Positions 43,815 to 52,601 are shown, counted from the stretch's first letter. The stretch: DNA of 64,000 bases from Gammaproteobacteria bacterium (GCA_021772975.1 JAJFKY010000019.1:1-64000), one strand, 5' to 3'. The notes: generated by a model not told the origin, from the letters alone. Translations and numbers: made by a program.

Positions 43815-43960
43815 GGTGCGGTTCCGTTATGTCTGTGGCTGAGTATGCCGAAGCAGGTTTTGTCCAGCCTGTGCTATTGGTCATAGGCTGGTGGATTGGA
43901 TACTGTTCGGATAACCGCTGCCGGGCTGTCCGATGACAACCACTCACAGCTGTGCGCGGT

Positions 43961-43974
43961 TACATTTGCTTACA
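43961..43974 (+). promoter_or_regulatory. RstA-box-like direct repeat upstream of mipA
   Basis: TTACATT-TGC-TTACATT (43960-43976) is a direct repeat of 10-bp period, typical of OmpR-family regulators. The inner 14-mer TACATTTGCTTACA matches the E. coli RstA box as I recall it (TACATNTNGTTACA) at all fixed positions but one. An rstA homologue is encoded in the operon just downstream. Confidence 0.6.
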
Positions 43975-44012
43975 TTATCGCGCCGCCTGAGGGGCGTGGC
44001 TATAATCATCGC

Positions 44013-44966
44013 ATGCACCCCATCCACGCCCAGCCGGCACTGGCCGGCGCGCTCAGATTCTGCCGGAATACGCTGCTGTTAATGCTGCTGCTGATGGTTG
44101 CCGGGCACGCGCAACGGGACACGGAAGCAACCGGGGCGGAAGACGCCGAGCCATTGCTGATTGAGCGCAGCTGGGACTTTGGCATTGGTATCGGTTATGG
44201 CGAGTTGAGCAATCCGTTTATCGGCGCGGACAATGTACCGGCTTATCTAGCGATTGATCTGACGATCTATGGCGAGCGGTTTTTCTTTGATAACGGCGAC
44301 CTGGGGTTTACGCTGGTTAACCAGCAGAACTTTGGTCTGAATCTGTTGGCGACCTACACCAGCGACCGCATTTTTCATTCTTTCTTTGATCCGGTCGGCA
44401 TCGCGACCACCGATTTTAATGGCAACACCCTGCCTGACGTGGCGACCAATCCGATGCTGGTGCCATTGGACGAGGTTGCCATGGCCAGTGGCCCTGGCGG
44501 CGGTCAGACCGTGGTGCCGATTGAGCTGCCAGACCGGAATTTTGCCATCAATCTGGGCGTTGAGCTGCTGTTGTCCGGCGATTGGGGCGAACTGGATGTG
44601 CAACTGACTCAGGATGTCAGCGGTGCGCATTCAGGTCAGGAACTCTGGGTTGAATACGGTCGCGGCTGGCGCTGGGGGCCATGGAGTCTGCGGCCCAGTG
44701 TCGGTATCAACTGGAAAAGCGCAAAGCTGGTGGATTATTACTATGCCGTGTTACCGGAAGAAAATGTGATTTTAAGTTCACTCTATACCGGCCAATCAAC
44801 ATTCAATGCTTTCGCGGGTATCGCGGCGGCCTACCAATTGACCGATCACTGGAGTCTGGTGGGCAGCTTCCGATACGAACGTCTGGGCACCCACATTACC
44901 GAGAGTCCGCTGATTGTCGAAGACAGTCTGCGCAATGTATTCATCGGCACGTTTTACCGTTTCTGA
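44013..44966 (+). CDS. MipA/OmpV family outer-membrane protein
   Basis: 317-aa outer-membrane beta-barrel protein of the MipA/OmpV family. It has a signal peptide (about 10-34; TLLLMLLLMVAGHAQ). Alternating strands include FGIGIGYGELSNPFIG, the EYGRGWRWGPWSLRPSVGINW block, and DYYYAVLPEE. The C-terminal strand ends NVFIGTFYRF with a terminal Phe, as expected for BAM substrates. A TATAAT at 44001-44006 lies only 7 bp before the ATG, so the message could be leaderless. It is first of four overlapping genes (DUF3019, rstA, rstB). Confidence 0.88.
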   Translation: MHPIHAQPALAGALRFCRNTLLLMLLLMVAGHAQRDTEATGAEDAEPLLIERSWDFGIGIGYGELSNPFIGADNVPAYLAIDLTIYGERFFFDNGDLGFTLVNQQNFGLNLLATYTSDRIFHSFFDPVGIATTDFNGNTLPDVATNPMLVPLDEVAMASGPGGGQTVVPIELPDRNFAINLGVELLLSGDWGELDVQLTQDVSGAHSGQELWVEYGRGWRWGPWSLRPSVGINWKSAKLVDYYYAVLPEENVILSSLYTGQSTFNAFAGIAAAYQLTDHWSLVGSFRYERLGTHITESPLIVEDSLRNVFIGTFYRF

Positions 44967-45424
44967 TGATCACGCTGCCAGACATTGCGTGGCGCGGCCG
45001 CAGACTGAGTAAGCGGACAGCTATGCTGTTGTGGCTGCTGCTGTTAAGTGCGCCGCTGGCTGCCCAGGATGGTGATCTGTCCACGGCTGAAGTTACCCTG
45101 GTGGTCAAACCGAATATCTGCGTGGCGCCCAGGGGCGAAGCAAGCTGCACCAGCAGCATGGACATCCGTTGGACAAGTTCGCGAAGCGGGGCCTATTGTC
45201 TGCATTCCAACCGCTCCGCCCAGCCGCTGTTCTGCTGGTATGGCGAGGCTTCCGGTCAGTACCTGGACAGGGTGAAACTGAGCGAGGATCTGCACTACCG
45301 GATCAGCGTGGTTGATTCTCGCGACTGGCTGGCCAGCGTTACCGTCAAACTGGCGGCGCTTAAGCCACACCGGCGCTATCCGCGCCGCCGCAACCGTTTG
45401 CCGTGGAGCATTATTCAGGGATGA
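44966..45424 (+). CDS. DUF3019 family exported protein
   Basis: 152-aa protein with a signal peptide (MLLWLLLLSAPLAAQ) and a small cysteine-bearing mature domain. Visible motifs are VVKPNICVAPRGEASCTSSM, SGAYCLHS and PLFCWYGEASG, matching DUF3019. In Shewanella and Vibrio relatives this gene sits between mipA/ompV and rstA, as here. It starts inside the mipA stop (TGATG overlap) and its stop overlaps the rstA start. It is probably a periplasmic component of the envelope-stress operon; no activity is known. Confidence 0.85.
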   Translation: MITLPDIAWRGRRLSKRTAMLLWLLLLSAPLAAQDGDLSTAEVTLVVKPNICVAPRGEASCTSSMDIRWTSSRSGAYCLHSNRSAQPLFCWYGEASGQYLDRVKLSEDLHYRISVVDSRDWLASVTVKLAALKPHRRYPRRRNRLPWSIIQG

Positions 45425-46134
45425 GCACATTGCCGGGTCTGTTGATTGTGGAAGACGACAAGCGTCTGGCTGAATTGATCAGTACGTATTTTTCCCGCTC
45501 CGGTTTTGCGGTGGAGGCGGTAGCGGATGGCGAGTCCGCGCTGGCATTCTGCCGACGTCACAAGCCCGCGGTGGTGGTGCTGGATTTGATGCTGCCGGGG
45601 ATCGACGGCATTGAGGTCTGCCGCCAGTTGCGAACATTTTTCAGCGGCCGGATTTTAATGTTGACCGCCTCGGGCAATGATATGGATCAAGTGGTTGGTC
45701 TGGAAATCGGCGCGGATGATTATGTGGTCAAGCCGGTCGAGCCGCGCGTGCTGCTGGCCCGGGTACGGGCATTGCTGCGCCGCGATACGGTCACTGACGG
45801 GGCGGCTGAGACCGATGCGCCGCTGGTGTTCGGTCAGTTGGTGATTGACGATACGGCGAAAAGTGTCAGCTTAAATGAGCTTGAGATCAATCTGACCACG
45901 CATGAATATGAGTTGCTGATTCTGCTGGCCAAAAACCCCGGTGCGGTGCTGACCCGCGATGACATTTATCTGCGGCTGCGTGGCTTTGGCTACGATGGTT
46001 CCGACCGCGCGGTAGACGTCAAGATATCCCGGCTCAGACGTAAACTGGGTGATGATGCCAATGAGCCACGCCGCATCAAAACCATCTGGGGCAAGGGCTA
46101 TCTGTTCGTACCCAGTGCCTGGGATGAGCCATGA
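45421..46134 (+). CDS. rstA: RstA-like OmpR-family response regulator
   Basis: 237-aa response regulator. The receiver domain has the acidic pocket VEDDK, the phospho-acceptor Asp55 in VVVLDLMLPG, and Lys in DDYVVKPVEP. The winged-helix domain ends RAVDVKISRLRRKLGD, then EPRRIKTIWGKGYLFVPSAW, very close to E. coli RstA (RSVDVAISRLRKKLLD, EPYRIKTVRNKGYLFAPHAW). The start at 45421 overlaps the DUF3019 stop as ATGA. RstA in E. coli responds to PhoQP and acid; here it likely regulates its own operon through the 43961 site. Confidence 0.9.
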   Translation: MSTLPGLLIVEDDKRLAELISTYFSRSGFAVEAVADGESALAFCRRHKPAVVVLDLMLPGIDGIEVCRQLRTFFSGRILMLTASGNDMDQVVGLEIGADDYVVKPVEPRVLLARVRALLRRDTVTDGAAETDAPLVFGQLVIDDTAKSVSLNELEINLTTHEYELLILLAKNPGAVLTRDDIYLRLRGFGYDGSDRAVDVKISRLRRKLGDDANEPRRIKTIWGKGYLFVPSAWDEP

Positions 46135-47482
46135 GCGGAATGCCGGGCTAGTGTCTTACATCACTAAAGGGTTCCGTTTCTCGGGACGGTTATTGTACCG
46201 CAGCTATTTTGCTCTGGTGGTGTGTATTATCGCGATCGGATCGATGCTGGATTACCTCGCCAGCCGGGCGGATGATTCGGTGCGGCTGGATATATTCAAA
46301 CAGCACTTTCAACCGCTGTTTGCGGTGCTTATCGAACAGCTGGTGGACGCTGACTATGATCAGCGCCCGCTGATGCTGGCACAGTTGTCACGCACCACGC
46401 AACGCGAATTGCAGCTGTATTCGTTTGCCGACTTCAGTGCTGATGAGGACACGGTGAGACAATTATCAGCAGGCGGCCTGCTGGCGCTGTTCGACAGCCA
46501 GGATGGTTTGACCCTGTATCAGCGCATTGCTGATTCAGACCAGATTCTGGGGATTACCGCGCCTGCCTGGAATGCCGTGCCACAACATAATAACTGGGTG
46601 CTGCCGGTGTTTTATATCCTGGTGGCCATCGCGGTGTTTGTGTTAATTCTGCCTTTTTCCAGACAACTGCTGAAACTTAAATCCGCGGCGGCGGATTTTG
46701 GCCGGGGCGATTTCAGCACCCGTATTGATCTGCCGTCCGGTTCCACGCTGGCGCCGATAGTGGATACGTTTAACGGGATGGCAAAGCGCATCGAGCAACT
46801 GGTGCTATCGCAACGAGACCTGACCCATTCGGTTTCGCATGAGTTGAGAACGCCACTGGCGCGGCTGCGCTTTGCTTTTGAGGAGATTCAGGCAGGTACC
46901 GCTGATCCGGCGATTTTGAGTCAACTGACCGAAATGCGACGGGATGTCAGCGAACTGGAAAATCTGGTGGATGAAATGCTGCGCTATGCGGAAATCAATC
47001 AGCTCCAGAAGCTGCACAAGGCGCCGGTGTTATTGCTGCCTTTACTGGATAAATTGATTGACGGTGTGCAGCCGGCCAGGATTGATATTGCCGTCAGCCG
47101 GGATGGCTCTGTTGCTACCGACGCCACTCTGGATTGTAATGAGCACCATCTGCAGCGGGCGCTGGCGAATGTGCTGCGTAACGCCATCCGGTTTGCGCAA
47201 TCACGCTGTGAAATTTATCTGGCTGTATCGGGTGACGATGTACTGATCGATATCGCCGATGATGGGCCGGGCCTGACACCAACTCAGGCTGTGCGGGTAT
47301 TTGAACCGTTTTATACCGCTACCCGCAGCGACCAGTCAGGCAGCGGTTATGGTCTGGGGCTATGTATTGCACACAGCATTGCCCGCAAGCACGGCGGCTC
47401 GCTGATGGTGGTGGACGGGCGTCTGGGTGGTGCGTGTTTTCGTTTTACCCTGCCGCTGTGGAAATTAAAACCCGGGGCGTAA
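46124..47482 (+). CDS. rstB: RstB-like sensor histidine kinase
   Basis: About 452-aa inner-membrane kinase. TM1 is near 25-43 and the periplasmic sensor spans about 45-160. TM2 is LPVFYILVAIAVFVLILPFS at about 165-184, followed by HAMP. The HisKA H-box is SVSHELRTPLARLRFAFEE, with the phospho-His near 250. The ATPase domain has N-box RALANVLRNAIRFA, G1 DIADDGPGL and G2 SGYGLGLCIAHSIARKHGG. The start at 46124 overlaps the rstA stop by 11 bp. Family placement as RstB follows from the partner RstA. Confidence 0.9.
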   Translation: MSHERNAGLVSYITKGFRFSGRLLYRSYFALVVCIIAIGSMLDYLASRADDSVRLDIFKQHFQPLFAVLIEQLVDADYDQRPLMLAQLSRTTQRELQLYSFADFSADEDTVRQLSAGGLLALFDSQDGLTLYQRIADSDQILGITAPAWNAVPQHNNWVLPVFYILVAIAVFVLILPFSRQLLKLKSAAADFGRGDFSTRIDLPSGSTLAPIVDTFNGMAKRIEQLVLSQRDLTHSVSHELRTPLARLRFAFEEIQAGTADPAILSQLTEMRRDVSELENLVDEMLRYAEINQLQKLHKAPVLLLPLLDKLIDGVQPARIDIAVSRDGSVATDATLDCNEHHLQRALANVLRNAIRFAQSRCEIYLAVSGDDVLIDIADDGPGLTPTQAVRVFEPFYTATRSDQSGSGYGLGLCIAHSIARKHGGSLMVVDGRLGGACFRFTLPLWKLKPGA

Positions 47483-47605
47483 TGGCGGTGCCTGGCGACA
47501 GCAACATTTACTTACAATTTCAAACAGGATCACCACAGTTTTATCCGCGGTGGGTGTTTACAATCCATTGGTAAGTTAAGTAGTTTGTCTTATGGAGAAG
47601 TTAGG

Positions 47606-48610
47606 ATGTCTATGCAAAACCTGCTGAAGTTTGGCTGTCTTATATTGTCAGCACTACCACTATTGCCGCTGCATGCTCAGGATGATGAGGATATCGGTGT
47701 TTTCTTTGCTTCTTATCCGGAAAGCGGTGCCTGGTTTGCCGCGGATGATTCCAGAACCGGGTTTTTCTTTGATATTCAGAATGGCACGCTGGCGGCGGCC
47801 TATTTTGGTTTTGACAGAGCTGGCGAAAACGTCTGGTTGACCTTTAATGGTGAATTACAGCCAGCCGCGAGTGTGGATGGACAGGCAGACTGGATTACCC
47901 AGGCGCCACTCCTACAGGCAGCCAATGGTGGCTGTATCCTGGCCTGCGATAATCCGCCCGCGCCGGCGCCCACCGCCACTCCGGTGGGCGAAATTACGGT
48001 AACTTTCAACGGTCGCAGCAGCGCCTCATTCAGTATCGATAACCAGCCGCCTATCGATATTGTTCCTTTGTATTTTGGCACCCCCGCAATCATCAGCGAG
48101 ATAGGTTCGCCAACACTGGTAACGCCTCCCAACGGCTTATTTGCGCAGCCCGATCTGCAGGGTACATGGGCGGTGGCGTTGGGCAGTCTGTTAACCGACG
48201 ACATGGGTGAGGTGATCGAATTTGGCCTGGCCGAAACGGCCGGTTTTATCGAAATCGGTGCGCAGGAACTCACCCTGCCGACGCCTGAAACGCCGCTGCC
48301 AATGGGGGTGGAAAGGGTTACCCGCGCCGCCATTATCAGAGATACGCTGGAAGTGTTTCCCGCAGACGTGGAAATCGTTTGTACGTATTATCAGCTGGTC
48401 AGCGAGATGCAGACGGAATTGTTCGAGTGCCTGGTGATCGGCGGTAACTTTGGCTCACCGGCCAATGACAGCGAGTTTACCGCCGACATACCACTGCAAT
48501 TAATGACCGACTCCCGGTTCGTGATGACCATTACGCGCAATTCTCAAATTGCCAATGATGATCCTGCTCCAATCCGGAGACTGGAAGGGTTCCGGATCGG
48601 TTACGACTAG
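47606..48610 (+). CDS. Unrecognised secreted protein
   Basis: 334-aa exported protein. The start at 47606 has GGAG 8 nt upstream. A signal peptide (about 8-24, ending LPLHAQ) is followed by an acidic mature protein. Repeated patterns such as GAWFAADDSRTGFFFDIQNGTLAAAYFGFD suggest a beta-sandwich domain like those found in extracellular proteins of marine gammaproteobacteria. Cysteines GGCILACDNP lie near 110. No named family is recognised. It is not clearly part of the rst operon (about 120 bp gap). Confidence 0.7.
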   Translation: MSMQNLLKFGCLILSALPLLPLHAQDDEDIGVFFASYPESGAWFAADDSRTGFFFDIQNGTLAAAYFGFDRAGENVWLTFNGELQPAASVDGQADWITQAPLLQAANGGCILACDNPPAPAPTATPVGEITVTFNGRSSASFSIDNQPPIDIVPLYFGTPAIISEIGSPTLVTPPNGLFAQPDLQGTWAVALGSLLTDDMGEVIEFGLAETAGFIEIGAQELTLPTPETPLPMGVERVTRAAIIRDTLEVFPADVEIVCTYYQLVSEMQTELFECLVIGGNFGSPANDSEFTADIPLQLMTDSRFVMTITRNSQIANDDPAPIRRLEGFRIGYD

Positions 48611-48691
48611 TCGCTGATAAGCGATTGGCTGCTCAATAACCTGATTTTATTACCTGGTATCGAGCAGCCCCGGTTTACCGCATATCGATAT

Positions 48692-48735
48692 ACGGCACAG
48701 GTCTTCAGTCTCGTTGAACTGACGACCTGTGCCGT
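48692..48735. terminator. Long hairpin, probable bidirectional terminator
   Basis: ACGGCACAGGTC (48692-48703) pairs exactly with GACCTGTGCCGT (48724-48735). The loop can extend the stem by TCAGT/ACTGA after one mismatch. It lies between convergent genes. No strong T-tract follows on either strand, so this is less than certain. The rest of the 48611-48939 gap shows no gene. Confidence 0.55.
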
Positions 48736-48939
48736 TCTAGCAGTGCCGGCCGCTGCAAAGTTCAGCACTTATCACATCTTTTGGCGATAGCGGGGGCAGC
48801 TGCCATCGCCACCAATTCAGATCAGCCAGGCCTGGAAAAGCGCTGATAGGATCAGCACATTACCAATAACTCTCTCATAAACCCACCGCCTTCCGGTCTT
48901 TGCAATAAGCGCTGTCATCCCGGCAGTGGTGCCTGGTGG

Positions 48940-49617
48940 TTAACGCGGCAGAGGATCTTCTTGCTCAAACTGCTCGATCTCCGCAAGCAATCGTCTAGCA
49001 TTGGTCAGGCTGCTGCCGGCGAGACTTTGATTGACACGTGCAGCGCGTTCGGGGCGGACGGCGCTGGTTGACCAGCGATACCAGAGCCAGGTCAGCAGCA
49101 TGCCGATGACACCTACCACCACACTCCAGATCAGCCATCCGCTGCCTTTGGCCTCGCCGAACAGGTCAATACCAGCCAGACTCGCCAGGCCCAGTGAATA
49201 GGGTATCCACATCAGCCACCAGGGCAATCCTGATAACCAGGATCCAGTGACGTAAGCGCGTTCGATACGCAGAATCTGTTTCTGAATATCCAGCACGGGT
49301 GCACTGTAATCCAACTTCGTCAAGCGTTCGATCACCACTCCGCCGCTGGCAATAAGCACAATACCGTAGGCATGCACAATCAGGCCGCTGACAAATAATG
49401 CGGTGCTATCCAGATTTCTTTGCCACACGGCAACTGCAAAAATAATCGTTACGATGCCGAGCAATATCTGCGCTATGCGCCCCCAGTAAAGTGGCCGCAG
49501 CGTCTTCCGGGTTTTGTCCAGTTTTTTATCACGCAATACTTCCAGGTTGAGCTGGTTTTGCCTGTTAAGTTGCCGATCGAGACGTTGCCAGGCAACTTTC
49601 AGATCATCAAGTTCCAT
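48940..49617 (-). CDS. Membrane protein paired with the sigma factor, putative anti-sigma-type
   Basis: About 225-aa protein. The N-terminal cytoplasmic part (MELDDLKVAWQRLDRQLNRQ) resembles the short N-terminus of sigma-linked membrane proteins. Four hydrophobic segments follow (about 43-65, 71-93, 128-150, 160-185), and the C-terminal tail is acidic and basic. The start at 49617 has GGAG 8 nt upstream and overlaps the sigma-factor stop by 11 bp, implying coupling. A zinc HxxxCxxC anti-sigma motif is not present. Regulation of the sigma factor is inferred from pairing only. Confidence 0.7.
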   Translation of the reverse strand: MELDDLKVAWQRLDRQLNRQNQLNLEVLRDKKLDKTRKTLRPLYWGRIAQILLGIVTIIFAVAVWQRNLDSTALFVSGLIVHAYGIVLIASGGVVIERLTKLDYSAPVLDIQKQILRIERAYVTGSWLSGLPWWLMWIPYSLGLASLAGIDLFGEAKGSGWLIWSVVVGVIGMLLTWLWYRWSTSAVRPERAARVNQSLAGSSLTNARRLLAEIEQFEQEDPLPR

Positions 49618-50191
49618 GCTGGTTGCTCCTGTCATTGGTTTGGTTCCTCGGGTGGGTTGAATCATCGCTGAGTTGGCGGATGCGTTGTTTCAGCCGGTTG
49701 ATCTTGGTGGCGACATTGGTTGCGGTGATGCCCAGAATATCGGCAATCTCCGCATGGCTTCGCTCCTCCATATACAGCAGCAGTAAGGCTCGATTAAGCG
49801 CATCCAGTTGATTAATAAAGTGATAAAGAAACTCAACACGTTCATCTGCCTCAAGTTCGTCTGCCTGTGAGCCGCAGGAGTCTGGGGCCGCTATCTCATT
49901 GGTACTTTCGTCCAGTGCAACAAAGTGGCGCTGTCGCAGGCTATTGCTGCGCACAAAAGAGATCGCGACATTCAGGGCGATGCGATACATCCAGGTGGAA
50001 AACTTGCGACTGGCGTCGTAACGCTTAAAAGCGCGCCATAACTGGGTGACGATTTCCTGCGATAGCTCAGCACGATCGTCGGGATGCCAGCAATAAGTGC
50101 GGGCTACTTTTAAGATGACCGGCTGATGCTGTTCCAGTAACTGGACGAAGCGGTCATGATTATTATTAGTTGTTGTTGTCGTGCCGGTCAT
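49607..50191 (-). CDS. ECF-type RNA polymerase sigma factor
   Basis: 194-aa sigma-70 family (ECF) protein. Region 2 is visible as AELSQEIVTQLWRAFKRYDA and KFSTWMYRIALNVAISFVR (about 42-80). Region 4 is the helix-turn-helix LLLYMEERSHAEIADILGITATNVATKINRLKQR (about 135-170, described here by its parts). It directs polymerase to alternative promoters. It is followed by a coupled membrane-protein gene and is divergent from an M23 peptidase gene. An Asn/Thr-rich N-terminus (TGTTTTTNNN) is unusual. Confidence 0.9.
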   Translation of the reverse strand: MTGTTTTTNNNHDRFVQLLEQHQPVILKVARTYCWHPDDRAELSQEIVTQLWRAFKRYDASRKFSTWMYRIALNVAISFVRSNSLRQRHFVALDESTNEIAAPDSCGSQADELEADERVEFLYHFINQLDALNRALLLLYMEERSHAEIADILGITATNVATKINRLKQRIRQLSDDSTHPRNQTNDRSNQHGT

Positions 50192-50353
50192 GATGTGGCT
50201 TTAATCCATTGAGCGTGAGATGTTAACTGATGATTCGGATGAGCCCTGGAAAAATCACAGCGGGCGGCACAGGCGGTACCAACGCCGCGGCATTCACCAT
50301 GCGCGGCTTATGCGTTATAGTAAGGCTGTCGTAGTTTTCACAGGTCAATAGCC

Positions 50354-51640
50354 ATGCCGCATAGAACCACATTCCTGATAACGATATGGTGCTGCATGGC
50401 GGCAGCTGTTGGCCAGGCTCAAGCCCAGCCGGCCAGCGGCACTCAATGGTTGCCGATCGTCGCCACCGGCGGCGGATTTATAACTGAAATCAATCTGGTT
50501 AATACCACCGATGCACCGCAACTGGTCAGCGTCTCGAGCTTTGCCACAACCGGTCAGGTCATGAGCATTCTGAACGATGTCCAACAGGCGGTCTCCAACT
50601 TGGAATTAAGCGTGCCTGCCGGTGGTAACACTGCGGTCAATACTATCCAGGGTGGCCAGCAACTGCAGGCAGGCTGGGCCAGAATCGACGGCAACATCAG
50701 CGTCAACACCACCTTGCTGATCGGCCAGACCAATGGTGGCGCGGTACCTAACCGGATGCAGTTTTCGACCCCGCAGCCGGTTCGGAAACTGGTATTTACC
50801 GCGCAATCGGGTGTCGGCCGGGATACCAGTTTTGCGATCATGGCGCCGCCGATTAATGCGGATAGCGCCAGTATTACATTGACTGCGGTTGATTTGAGTG
50901 GCAATACGGTGACCTCAGCGAGTCTGCAAATGCCGCCTGGCCGGATGGGTTTCGTAGTACTGGAGAACGTGATGCCGGGTTTGGGCGAGTTTGACGGCAC
51001 CCTGGAAATGATCAGCAGTTTTCCGCTTGCCGTGCAGCCGTTTCGTGAAGATGGCGAATTGATTTCCAGCCTGCGGTTATTCCCACCGCGCCCGGATCCG
51101 GTCAGTAGCAACGCTTGTGGTGACTTTTCTGACTGGCAAAGCTCAGATTATGTGCTGCCGTTTCCAGTCGGAACGGCTTATGCTGTCAATCAGGGCAATT
51201 GCTCGGGATTTGGACATAACGGTATTTTCCTGAATGGCTATGATTTCATTATGAACATCGGCACGCAGGTATCGGCTGCACGTGCCGGTACGGTGATTTT
51301 CACCAACGAAAATGTACCTGACGGTAATCGCAATGGCACCAATTTGATTACCATTCAGCATGCCGACGGCACGGCCGCGCTGTATTCGCATCTGACCATC
51401 AACGGTGTGCTGGTGGAGCCGGGTCAGCAGATCAGGGCCGGTCAGGTGATTGGTCTGAGCGGTGACACCGGCAATACCGGCGGTCTACCGCACCTGCACT
51501 TTTCCGTACACAGCTGCGCATCCCTGCCTGGGCTGCCGGGCAGCATCAATTGCCCGAGTATGCCGATCACGTTCCGCAATACATCGCCCAATCCATTTGG
51601 CCTGAATCCACAGGTCACATATCCTGCCGGCCAGTTTTAG
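50354..51640 (+). CDS. Secreted M23-family metallopeptidase
   Basis: 428-aa exported protein. A signal peptide (about 1-25, ending AQAQ) is followed by an Ig-like or adhesion-type N-terminal region of about 225 residues. The C-terminal M23/LytM domain runs from about 280 to 400. Zinc ligands are visible: GHNGIFLNGYDF (first His and Asp) and the HLHFSVH motif near 390, with GLSGDTGNTGGLPHLHF as the usual approach sequence. It likely cleaves peptidoglycan cross-links or Gly-rich proteins. It is divergent from the sigma-factor gene. Confidence 0.88.
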   Translation: MPHRTTFLITIWCCMAAAVGQAQAQPASGTQWLPIVATGGGFITEINLVNTTDAPQLVSVSSFATTGQVMSILNDVQQAVSNLELSVPAGGNTAVNTIQGGQQLQAGWARIDGNISVNTTLLIGQTNGGAVPNRMQFSTPQPVRKLVFTAQSGVGRDTSFAIMAPPINADSASITLTAVDLSGNTVTSASLQMPPGRMGFVVLENVMPGLGEFDGTLEMISSFPLAVQPFREDGELISSLRLFPPRPDPVSSNACGDFSDWQSSDYVLPFPVGTAYAVNQGNCSGFGHNGIFLNGYDFIMNIGTQVSAARAGTVIFTNENVPDGNRNGTNLITIQHADGTAALYSHLTINGVLVEPGQQIRAGQVIGLSGDTGNTGGLPHLHFSVHSCASLPGLPGSINCPSMPITFRNTSPNPFGLNPQVTYPAGQF

Positions 51641-51644
51641 CGCG

Positions 51645-52061
51645 GTGTCTGAACAGGCTGACATTCGTGGCTCGTGTCTGTGTCAGGCGGTACGCTTTCA
51701 CTTTAGCCCGCCTTCACTTTGGTGTGCCCACTGTCACTGCAGTATGTGCCGTAAAATGCACGGTGCGGGCTATGTGACCTGGGCCGGGGTTAATGAGGAT
51801 GGTTTTGTCGTTGATACCGGTGACAAGCACCTGCGCTGGTACCATAGCTCGGAGCAAGGCCAGCGTGGCGGCTGTAGTGAATGTGGCAGTATTATGCTGT
51901 TTCAATCCAGTCAGTGGCCCGGTGAAATGCATATCGCCCTGGGCTCGCTGGATGATGCCATGGACCGCGAGCCGGAATTAAATACGTATTTCAACACCCA
52001 TGTGGACTGGATGCCGATAGATCGGAGCATCCATTCCAAGCCAGCACCGGAAGGTGATTAA
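51645..52061 (+). CDS. GFA/CENP-V family protein
   Basis: 138-aa zinc-binding protein of the glutathione-dependent formaldehyde-activating enzyme (GFA) family. The cysteine motif GSCLCQAVRF, then HCHCSMCRKMHG and GGCSECGSIM, matches the family's two zinc sites. The GTG start lies 4 bp after the M23 peptidase stop. Most members have no proven formaldehyde activity, so a general thiol or aldehyde role is only likely. Confidence 0.9.
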   Translation: MSEQADIRGSCLCQAVRFHFSPPSLWCAHCHCSMCRKMHGAGYVTWAGVNEDGFVVDTGDKHLRWYHSSEQGQRGGCSECGSIMLFQSSQWPGEMHIALGSLDDAMDREPELNTYFNTHVDWMPIDRSIHSKPAPEGD

Positions 52062-52115
52062 GAAGGCAAATGATTAAGAAGTCAGGCATGCCGCAAACCG
52101 CCCATCCTCGTTAGA

Positions 52116-52538
52116 CTATCGCGCCCGCAGTTGCTTGCGAATAACCAGCTTTAATCCTGACCAGACCTGATCCACCGCGCACACTTTAATGTCGACCAGC
52201 CCGAGTGGCAAAATCACCTCGCGAATAACATCTTCAGTGATATCAGTGGGCACTTTGGAGGCTTTTTTGGGCCAGGATATCCAGATCATTCCAGCGGGAT
52301 GAATGGCGTGCATACATTGCTGTATTTTGTTCTTCAGTTCACGTCGCTCGAGGCTGAAAAAGTGGATCATATCCAGATTTTTGCCCAGACGTTGCAGTAT
52401 CTTGACGCCTTCCGGGATGGGCTCGATTAATTCCAGATAGTCTGACGGGGGATGGATGGCGTGCATTCGAAAGCCCGCTTTAATGCCCAGTTTTTTGACC
52501 AGTGGGGTACCGGAATAACCAGCCGTCGAACTTGTCAT
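52116..52538 (-). CDS. DUF3052 family protein
   Basis: 140-aa protein. The start at 52538 begins MTSSTAGYSGTPLVKKLGIK, and the C-terminus reads WISWPKKASKVPTDITEDVI, then REVILPLGLVDIKVCAVDQV and WSGLKLVIRKQL, the conserved DUF3052 block. It is cytoplasmic with no known activity. It diverges from the liu-type operon; the intergenic region holds the palindrome at 52589-52601. Confidence 0.88.
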   Translation of the reverse strand: MTSSTAGYSGTPLVKKLGIKAGFRMHAIHPPSDYLELIEPIPEGVKILQRLGKNLDMIHFFSLERRELKNKIQQCMHAIHPAGMIWISWPKKASKVPTDITEDVIREVILPLGLVDIKVCAVDQVWSGLKLVIRKQLRAR

Positions 52539-52588
52539 CTGATTGATTAGCCTCAAGCTTAAGGAATGTTAGAATCTAGCCTAATATC

Positions 52589-52601
52589 TGGACCTGGTCC
52601 A
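52589..52601. promoter_or_regulatory. Palindrome, candidate operator of the liu-type operon
   Basis: TGGACC-T-GGTCCA is a perfect 6-bp inverted repeat with a 1-bp centre, 23 bp before the thiolase start. A TTAG...CTAA pair overlaps just upstream. It could be a repressor site for the catabolic operon; no regulator gene is in the window. Confidence 0.4.
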
